This document shows positions 6,865-11,289 of a stretch of 11,289 nt of DNA, piece by piece. Source of the DNA: JBGSYJ01 sp041748075 (lineage in GTDB: Bacteria; Acidobacteriota; Thermoanaerobaculia; Gp7-AA8); NCBI GenBank assembly GCA_041748075.1, contig JBGTDX010000071.1, positions 1 through 11,289 of the forward strand, in the 5' to 3' direction. The notes beneath the pieces are model-generated. The model had not been told where the DNA came from. It worked only from the letters and a program-made list of their open reading frames with translations, and made no database searches. The translations under genes and the position numbers were made by a program. Each line of letters begins with the position of its first letter. Position 1 is the stretch's first letter.

Positions 6865-7578
6865 TCAGGATGTTCTCGGAGGCTCCCGCTCGAATCGGAC
6901 GGCTTTTCTTTCCGGCGAGGCCTCACCGCTGCGCACATGAAATTCGCAACGGCCGTCACCATCCTGAAACCGGCGCTCCCGCACGACGTGGCAGCCTGTG
7001 AGCCGGCGCAGCGTACTGACTGTTGTACTGCAGATGTCCGGCCGCTCCAGAACTACGTCGAGATAGGGACAGTTGCGTTCGATCAGGACGTAATCCTCGC
7101 CGCGGCGCTGTACGTCGGTGAATGGGTCGCCCGCTTCGTAGATCGAGCGCAGGACGTTCATCTTTCGTTTCAACGGACGCGCTGCTACACGCGGCTCCAG
7201 CTCCGCGACACGCTCGTCAGTGATCCGGGTGAGCACGGAGATCAGCGCGTCGTCGCCTTCGGCTGCGATGGTATCGAGGAATGTGATACCCAGCTCAGGG
7301 TACTGCTTCGGGAAAAAGTCGTCGCCGGCGGCGGTGAGGCAGTAACGCACCGGCGGTCTTCCCGGTATGGTCTCCCGGCGCTCGGCTTCGTCCGGAGGAC
7401 AATCCGAGTCGACCCATCCTTTGCGCCGCAGATCCCCAACCTGCTTCCGTGCGGCTTCGTGGCTCACGCCGGCTACTTCAGCGATTCGCCGGAGTGAGGC
7501 GAATCCTTCCTGTTTGAGCAACCGGAAGATTGCTGCGCGAGTGGCCGGGAGTTCGTCGAGGATTTCGCGTGGTGGCAT
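6865..7578 (-). CDS. SufR-family iron-sulfur transcriptional regulator
   Basis: The 237-residue protein has an N-terminal winged helix-turn-helix (about 10-85: FASLRRIAEVAGVSHEAARK as recognition region, then the wing GRPPVRYCLTAAG) and a C-terminal sensor domain. The latter has four cysteines, C170, C183, C196 and C211, spaced C-X12-C-X12-C-X14-C, close to the pattern of SufR proteins, which bind an Fe-S cluster and repress suf genes when the cluster is present. An ArsR- or DeoR-like label would miss this. The divergent intergenic region holds CAAC-N6-GTTG, the operator reported for SufR, so autoregulation and control of the cytochrome operon are likely. No suf genes are in the window. The C-terminal tail (after 212) is charged and of uncertain value. 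No clear Shine-Dalgarno precedes the ATG at 7578. Confidence 0.88.
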   Translation of the reverse strand: MPPREILDELPATRAAIFRLLKQEGFASLRRIAEVAGVSHEAARKQVGDLRRKGWVDSDCPPDEAERRETIPGRPPVRYCLTAAGDDFFPKQYPELGITFLDTIAAEGDDALISVLTRITDERVAELEPRVAARPLKRKMNVLRSIYEAGDPFTDVQRRGEDYVLIERNCPYLDVVLERPDICSTTVSTLRRLTGCHVVRERRFQDGDGRCEFHVRSGEASPERKAVRFEREPPRTS

Positions 7579-7626
7579 AGCCGCACGCGATTCAGAAATC
7601 GTGCCTCATGCGAGCTCAGCCATTTA

Positions 7627-7644
7627 TCCAACCCATAAGTTGGA
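7627..7644. promoter_or_regulatory. Candidate SufR-type operator, TCCAAC-N6-GTTGGA
   Basis: Perfect 6-bp arms TCCAAC and GTTGGA flank CCATAA. The core CAAC-N6-GTTG is the palindrome described for SufR binding in cyanobacteria. It lies 49 bp before the regulator's ATG (minus strand) and 57 bp before the cytochrome ATG (plus strand), a place from which one site can control both promoters. On the minus strand the sequence GGATAAAT overlapping the right edge could be part of a -10 element. The match is seen; the function is inferred. Confidence 0.65.
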
Positions 7645-7701
7645 AATTGTGCACGTTGTTTGCAGCCGCCGAATTCGACACTTTTCAACAGGGAGGTCAC
7701 A

Positions 7702-9051
7702 ATGGAGCTGTCACGTCCGAACCGCATCCGGTTCACAACCGTCATAGCAGTCGCAATCGTCCTCGGGCTGTTCTACTTCGGATCGCTCCGGGCGGATCTT
7801 CCCGGCAGGCTGCGCCAGCAGATGCTCGATCGGCAGATCGACGACAACGCAGCGCAGACGGTGGCCAGCGGCCGCCAGATCTTTCGTCACGACACGTTTG
7901 GCAGCGAGTCCTTCTGGGGAGATGCGCTCCGGCTGCATCAGGCGATCGCCGGATCCGCTCAGGGAGGCGTCGGTCCGGGGGTCAGCCCGCGGACGGCTCT
8001 GGCCGTCGGACTCAAAGTCGATTTGAACGCGCTTCCCGCGCCGCTGGTTCAGAAACTGCGGCGTAACGAAGTCGACCTCGACGATCCCGCGACGACGATT
8101 GCACTTCTGAAGCTCGATTCGGTCGTCGGCGTCAAAGCCTTCCTCGACTCGAGCGGAGGCGTTCAGTCGATGGGAATCACCTGCGCACTCTGTCATTCGA
8201 CGGTCGATGATTCGTTCGCGCCCGGCATCGGCAACCGACTCGACGGATGGGCGAATCGCGACCTCGACGTCGGCGCCATCGTCGCTCTCGCGCCCGACCT
8301 CAGCCCCTTCACCTCGCTGCTCGGGGTGGACGACGCGACAGTCAGGACGGTGCTCAACAGCTGGGGCCCCGGAAAGTTCGATGCGGAGCTGGTTCTCGAT
8401 GGTAAAGCCTTCCGGCCCGACGGCAAGTCCGCGGCCACGCTGATTCCTCCGGCCTACGGCCTTGCCGGTGTGAACCTGCACACGTGGACCGGCTGGGGTT
8501 CGGTGACACACTGGAATGGGTTCGTTGCGAATCTCGAGATGCACGGCAAGGGAACGTTCTTCGATCCCCGCCTGGATGATCCTGTCAAGTTCCCGATCGC
8601 GGCGCGCGAAGGAATGGGGAACGTACGAAACGACCCTGATCTGATCACGGCGAAGCTTCCGGCGCTGCACTTCTATCAGCTCGCCATCCCCGCTCCCCGT
8701 CCACCGGCAGGATCGTTCAATGCGGCTGCCGCCGCTCGTGGCGAGCAGGTATTCAACACGAAGGCGCAGTGCGCGCGATGTCACGTGCCTCCGATCTTCA
8801 CCGAGCCCGGCTGGAACATGCATACCGCCGAGGAGATCGGGATCGACGACTTCCAGGCGATGCGCTCGCCGGACGAACGTTACCGGACGGCGCCGCTGAA
8901 AGGACTCTTCGCACATCAGAAGGGCGGCTTCTATCACGACGGACGTTTCGCAACGCTGAGGGACGTCGTCAACCACTACAACGGCGTGTTGGGTCTGGGA
9001 TTGACTGAAGCCGAGAAGAACGACCTCGTCGAGTACCTGAAATCTCTGTGA
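7702..9051 (+). CDS. Di-heme c-type cytochrome, cytochrome c peroxidase (MauG/CcpA)-like
   Basis: The ATG at 7702 is chosen over an earlier TTG at 7660 because GGGAGG (7691-7696) sits 5 nt ahead of it; this gives 449 residues. An N-terminal hydrophobic segment (about 10-28) is a signal or membrane anchor, so haem attachment would be outside the cytoplasm. There are two CxxCH haem sites, CALCH (161-165) and CARCH (357-361). The tail GGFYHDGRFATLRDVVNHYN is typical of the C-terminal domain of di-heme peroxidases. The distance between haem sites (196 residues) is longer than in classical CcpA, so peroxidase activity is not assured; it may be an electron-transfer or oxidase relative. It leads a close-packed operon with 9077 and 9964, and is divergent from the SufR-like regulator. 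Confidence 0.9.
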   Translation: MELSRPNRIRFTTVIAVAIVLGLFYFGSLRADLPGRLRQQMLDRQIDDNAAQTVASGRQIFRHDTFGSESFWGDALRLHQAIAGSAQGGVGPGVSPRTALAVGLKVDLNALPAPLVQKLRRNEVDLDDPATTIALLKLDSVVGVKAFLDSSGGVQSMGITCALCHSTVDDSFAPGIGNRLDGWANRDLDVGAIVALAPDLSPFTSLLGVDDATVRTVLNSWGPGKFDAELVLDGKAFRPDGKSAATLIPPAYGLAGVNLHTWTGWGSVTHWNGFVANLEMHGKGTFFDPRLDDPVKFPIAAREGMGNVRNDPDLITAKLPALHFYQLAIPAPRPPAGSFNAAAAARGEQVFNTKAQCARCHVPPIFTEPGWNMHTAEEIGIDDFQAMRSPDERYRTAPLKGLFAHQKGGFYHDGRFATLRDVVNHYNGVLGLGLTEAEKNDLVEYLKSL

Positions 9052-9076
9052 GGCTAAGGAGCAATGGAGGAGTGTC

Positions 9077-9951
9077 ATGCGCAACGTTCGGGTTACCCTG
9101 ATTTTCGGTGTGCTCCTGGCCCTTGCAGCGCCGCTGTCCGGCGGGCACGCTACGGACTTTTACATCATTCCGGTCGCCGGTCACCTGAACGGGATCGGTG
9201 GAAGCGTCTGGCGGACGGACATTGTGATTCTCAATTTCCAGAGCTCCCCGGTGACAATCGAAATGGCGCTGATCGAGACGGGGGAAGGGCTGATCGACAA
9301 TGTATTTCCTGTGGAGGTAGCGGCCGAGACTTCGTTCTCTGTCGGGCCCGGCGAAACGCGAATGCTGAGCGATGTTCTGGCCGGACACCGGGGTCAGAGC
9401 AGCGCGGTTGGCGCCATCATCATCGGCGGTGACCAGCCATTCGTCGTTACGAGCCGCTCGTATGCAGTCTCAACGAGCGGTTCCACCTTCGGCCAGACCG
9501 TCACTCCCGTTCACGACTTCGTCGACAACTCCGTGAGCGGAGGAATGCCGGCGGCCTTCGTTGCCGGGCTGACGGCAAACGCCCGTCAGAGGACGAACGT
9601 CGGCTTTCTCGCCGGAGCGGATGGACAATCGGCAGGGCCGCTCGTCGTCGAGGTCACACTCCTCTCCAGTGACGGAACCACGCTCGGATCGCGGTCCTTC
9701 AGCATTCCGCCCGGAGCATTCAACCATTTGCAGTTCAGCACGCGTGAGCTCAGCAACGCCAACCTGGACACTGGATCCGCGTCGTTTCGGATCGTGTCGG
9801 GGACTGGATCATGACTGGCTATGCGTCGATCGTGGAAAACGATACGCATGCCGGCTCGTTCATCAACGCAAGTGCGCCCATCGCAGTGGCTGGAACGTCG
9901 TCGACGTTCAGCTCGATTCTGCAAGGCCATGAACCGGGGAACAACAATTGA
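9077..9951 (+). pseudogene. Secreted beta-rich protein, split into two frames by an ATGA overlap
   Basis: GGAGGAG (9066-9072) precedes the ATG at 9077. The first frame (9077-9814, 245 residues) has a signal peptide (cleavage likely after HA25), then beta-rich sequence with the stretch VAGHLNGIGGSVWRTDIVIL, typical of a group of uncharacterised secreted Acidobacteriota proteins (my recollection of style, not a search). It stops after SFRIVSGTGS. The next frame begins in the overlapping ATGA (ATG 9811-9813, TGA 9812-9814) and gives 46 residues, TGYASIVENDTHAGSFINAS and on, which read as the natural continuation of the same domain. So a -1 frameshift has either broken the gene or is bypassed by slippage or termination-reinitiation. 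A one-base sequence error is the simplest alternative. Function unknown. Confidence 0.7.
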
Positions 9952-9963
9952 GGAGAGATTTCG

Positions 9964-10617
9964 ATGCGTAACTACCTCTGTTTCGTGATCGTCGGCACGC
10001 TGACGCTTTTCGCTTGCGCCACGCAGGGCCCCGCACCAGTCGGTCAGGCAGGCATGCACTCCGGCACCTCCATGGACGACAGCCGCACCGCGTTGTCGAA
10101 GGCGATGCGCGACCTCTGGAGCGACCACGTGGTCTGGACTCGAGCTTACATCGTGGCCGTAACCTCCGATCAGCCGGAGGCGCAGATAGCCGCGAACCGC
10201 CTGCTCGCGAACCAGAAGCAGATCGGCGCGGCCATCGTTCCCTACTATGGGGAGGCGGCCGGGGCAAAACTCGCCGACCTTCTCGAGGATCACATCCTGA
10301 TCGCGGTTGATCTGGTGGCCGCGGCCAAGGCGAATGATGAGGTCAAGCTCAAAGATGCCGATCGGCGCTGGCACGCCAACGCCGCGGACATCGCTACGTT
10401 TCTCAGCGGTGCGAATCCCCACTGGCCGCGCGCGGACGTCCTGTCGATGATGAATGAGCACCTCGCTTTGACCACGCAGGAGGCAGTGGCCCGGCTAGAG
10501 AAGAATTGGAGCAAGGACGCTGCGACATTCGACAGGATCTACGACCAGGCGATGATGATGGCCGATACGCTCACAGACGGGATCGTAAAACAATTTCCCG
10601 ATCGCTTCCGCTCTTGA
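9964..10617 (+). CDS. Conserved helical lipoprotein of unknown function
   Basis: The 217-residue protein starts at an ATG 6 nt after AGGAGAG (9951-9957), with only 12 nt between it and the previous stop, so it is the third gene of the cytochrome operon. The lipobox LFAC places the lipidated cysteine at residue 18. The mature part is almost entirely helical, probably a four-helix bundle, with conserved-looking blocks MRDLWSDHVVWTRAYIV, PYYGEAAGAKLADLLEDHI, HWPRADVLSMMNEHLALTT and MMADTLTDGIVKQFP. I recall this block pattern from widespread proteins with no demonstrated function. The several Asp/Glu/His residues facing together (DHVVW, EDHI, NEHL) could bind a metal, but that is inference. Confidence 0.88.
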   Translation: MRNYLCFVIVGTLTLFACATQGPAPVGQAGMHSGTSMDDSRTALSKAMRDLWSDHVVWTRAYIVAVTSDQPEAQIAANRLLANQKQIGAAIVPYYGEAAGAKLADLLEDHILIAVDLVAAAKANDEVKLKDADRRWHANAADIATFLSGANPHWPRADVLSMMNEHLALTTQEAVARLEKNWSKDAATFDRIYDQAMMMADTLTDGIVKQFPDRFRS

Positions 10618-10690
10618 GCCGTTGATCGCACTCCCAATTGGGATCCTACCGGACAGATCAACGACAAGGGAAGAAACTGAAAGGGCGAAC

Positions 10691-10814
10691 GGTCTTTGGG
10701 GTCGGTCTTTGGGGTCGGAGCTTCAGTCAGTGGGGTCTTTGGGGTCGCAGCTTCAGTCGATCATGAGGCAGTGGAGTGGGACCTTTGGGGTCGCAGCTTC
10801 AGTCGATCATGAGG
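10691..10814. repeat. Tandem, degenerate TTTGGGGTC repeats
   Basis: GGTCTTTGGGGTC occurs twice head to tail (10691-10703, 10704-10716) and again at 10734-10746, with a variant at 10779-10792. The last three copies carry a longer tail beginning G[GC]AGCTTCAGTC; 10738-10768 and 10784-10814 are identical over 31 nt at a 46-bp period. There is no dyad symmetry within a unit. The array fills the space between the helical lipoprotein gene and RAYT-1. It could be a REP-derived tandem array, a protein-binding array or, on a circle, iteron-like. Confidence 0.8.
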
Positions 10815-10922
10815 TGAACACGACCTCTACTCACTGTGGACGCGTGCCGCTCATCGCATCAGAACTTTCCATTCCGAGGAGCTTTTCGGCGTGATTCGTA
10901 GAAATGTTTGCGATTCTCCGAG

Positions 10923-10939
10923 ACCGAGGGATCCTCGGT
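10923..10939 (+). promoter_or_regulatory. Hairpin immediately before the RAYT-1 start codon
   Basis: ACCGAGG-GAT-CCTCGGT is a perfect 7-bp stem with a 3-nt loop ending 2 nt before the ATG at 10942. The only Shine-Dalgarno-like bases (GAGG) are inside the stem, so the folded mRNA would hide the ribosome site. It could be a translational brake on the transposase or a DNA site it binds. Structure is seen; role is inferred. Confidence 0.55.
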
Positions 10940-10941
10940 GC

Positions 10942-11289
10942 ATGGCACGAGCACTACGCGTCGAATATCCCGGAGCGCTGTATCACGTCACCTCGCGCGG
11001 CAACAGGAGGCAGCGCATCTTCGATGATGACAGCGATCGAGAACACTTCCTCGCCCTCGTCGGTGAAGCCGCGCGCCGGTACGGCTGGCTCATCAGCGTC
11101 TATGTCCTGATGACGAATCACTTTCATCTCGTTCTCAAGACTCCCGAACCGAACCTCGCCCTCGGCATGAAGTGGCTCAACGCTACGTACGCGGCCTGGT
11201 ACAACCGCAGACACGGGAAGGTCGGCCACCTGTTCGGTGAACGTTACAAGTCGATCCACGTGCAGGGCGAGGAGTACCTCCAGCGGCTC
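10942..11289 (+). CDS. RAYT-1, REP-associated tyrosine transposase, N-terminal part (continues at 142-315)
   Basis: The 116 codons shown start with MARALRVEYPGALYHVTSRG, the family N-terminus, and contain the HUH motif H60-F61-H62 in YVLMTNHFHLVLKTPEPN. The last codon ends exactly at the window edge, and the same frame carries on at position 142 of the left end to the catalytic Tyr119. The catalytic spacing (HUH at 60-62, Tyr at 119) equals that in RAYT-2, although the two proteins are clearly different in sequence. The C-terminus is shortened (see 1-315). Translation may be controlled by the hairpin just before the ATG. Confidence 0.9.
   Translation, partial: MARALRVEYPGALYHVTSRGNRRQRIFDDDSDREHFLALVGEAARRYGWLISVYVLMTNHFHLVLKTPEPNLALGMKWLNATYAAWYNRRHGKVGHLFGERYKSIHVQGEEYLQRL
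11149..11289. repeat. Terminal direct repeat, right copy (ring-closure overlap)
   Basis: These bases are identical to positions 1-141. Removing one copy leaves an 11,148-bp circle with an uninterrupted RAYT-1 gene. Confidence 0.9.

Larger units (their letters stand above)
10618..10941. other. Non-coding interval before RAYT-1
   Basis: Nothing convincing is coded here. It contains a 12-bp palindrome TCCCAATTGGGA (10632-10643) shortly after the lipoprotein stop, with no T-run and so not a clear terminator, then the TTTGGGGTC repeat array, then about 110 nt of unremarkable sequence ending in the hairpin at 10923-10939. Confidence 0.6.

Noticed and set aside
6937..7497. 186-codon plus-strand frame over the SufR-like gene
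   Set aside because: It has no family features; the minus-strand frame has a helix-turn-helix and a four-cysteine pattern.
7711..9084. 457-codon open frame antisense to the cytochrome gene
   Set aside because: It mirrors the third-position GC bias of the real gene, has an Arg/Val/Glu-rich composition with no domain, and the opposite strand carries two CxxCH haem sites.
10691..10814. Possible CRISPR array
   Set aside because: The repeat intervals are uneven (13, 30, 46 bp), the sequence between units is itself repeated, and no cas genes are present.
10691..10814. Plasmid origin with iterons
   Set aside because: No replication initiator, partition or toxin-antitoxin gene is on the ring, so this is kept only as a weak possibility.

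Overview
The window is GC-rich bacterial DNA. Two REP-associated transposase (RAYT) genes, the opening of an Acidobacteria-style Ser/Thr kinase, a SufR-type regulator and secreted proteins of a style common in Acidobacteriota suggest that phylum. This is a judgement from protein style only. No rRNA, tRNA, CRISPR array, or plasmid replication or partition gene was found.

The first 141 bases (1-141) are identical to the last 141 (11149-11289), and the reading frame of a RAYT gene runs without a break across the junction. The sequence therefore closes into an 11,148-bp ring. It could be a real circle, one unit of a tandem duplication, or a loop made by a short-read assembler, since 141 is a common maximal k-mer. 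Read as a ring, RAYT-1 is 173 codons (10942-11289 continuing at 142-315) and is cut short at its C-terminus where a GC-rich palindrome enters the frame.

Layout on the + strand: 386-898 is an ECF sigma factor, overlapping by 11 nt a four-helix membrane protein (888-1550) that is probably its partner or anti-sigma. 1551-1936 has no intact gene. It holds a 29-bp perfect palindrome, a 107-bp duplicate of the 3' end of the next gene, and a hairpin with 36-bp arms. 1937-2908 is a second, full-length RAYT with an HUH motif and a catalytic Tyr. 3001-4593 is a lipoprotein serine hydrolase of the beta-lactamase/PBP fold, with its own GGAGG and a TATAAT box. 4600-4670 holds a REP-like hairpin between convergent genes.

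The minus-strand block 4682-7578 looks decayed downstream and intact at its head. It contains an alpha/beta hydrolase broken by an early TGA and a frameshift (4682-6002), an in-frame chimera of a kinase N-lobe and the C-terminal half of a YceI-like domain (6217-6648), and an apparently intact SufR-family Fe-S regulator (6865-7578).

Divergent from the regulator is a tight + strand set: a di-heme cytochrome c peroxidase-like protein (7702-9051), a secreted beta-rich protein broken into two frames by an ATGA overlap (9077-9951), and a helical lipoprotein (9964-10617). The shared intergenic region contains TCCAAC-N6-GTTGGA, which contains the CAAC-N6-GTTG operator reported for SufR. The most interesting hypothesis here is that a SufR-type iron-sulfur sensor controls a haem-protein operon instead of suf genes.

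Downstream, 10691-10814 is a run of TTTGGGGTC-containing repeats, followed by RAYT-1, whose start codon sits just behind a 7-bp hairpin.
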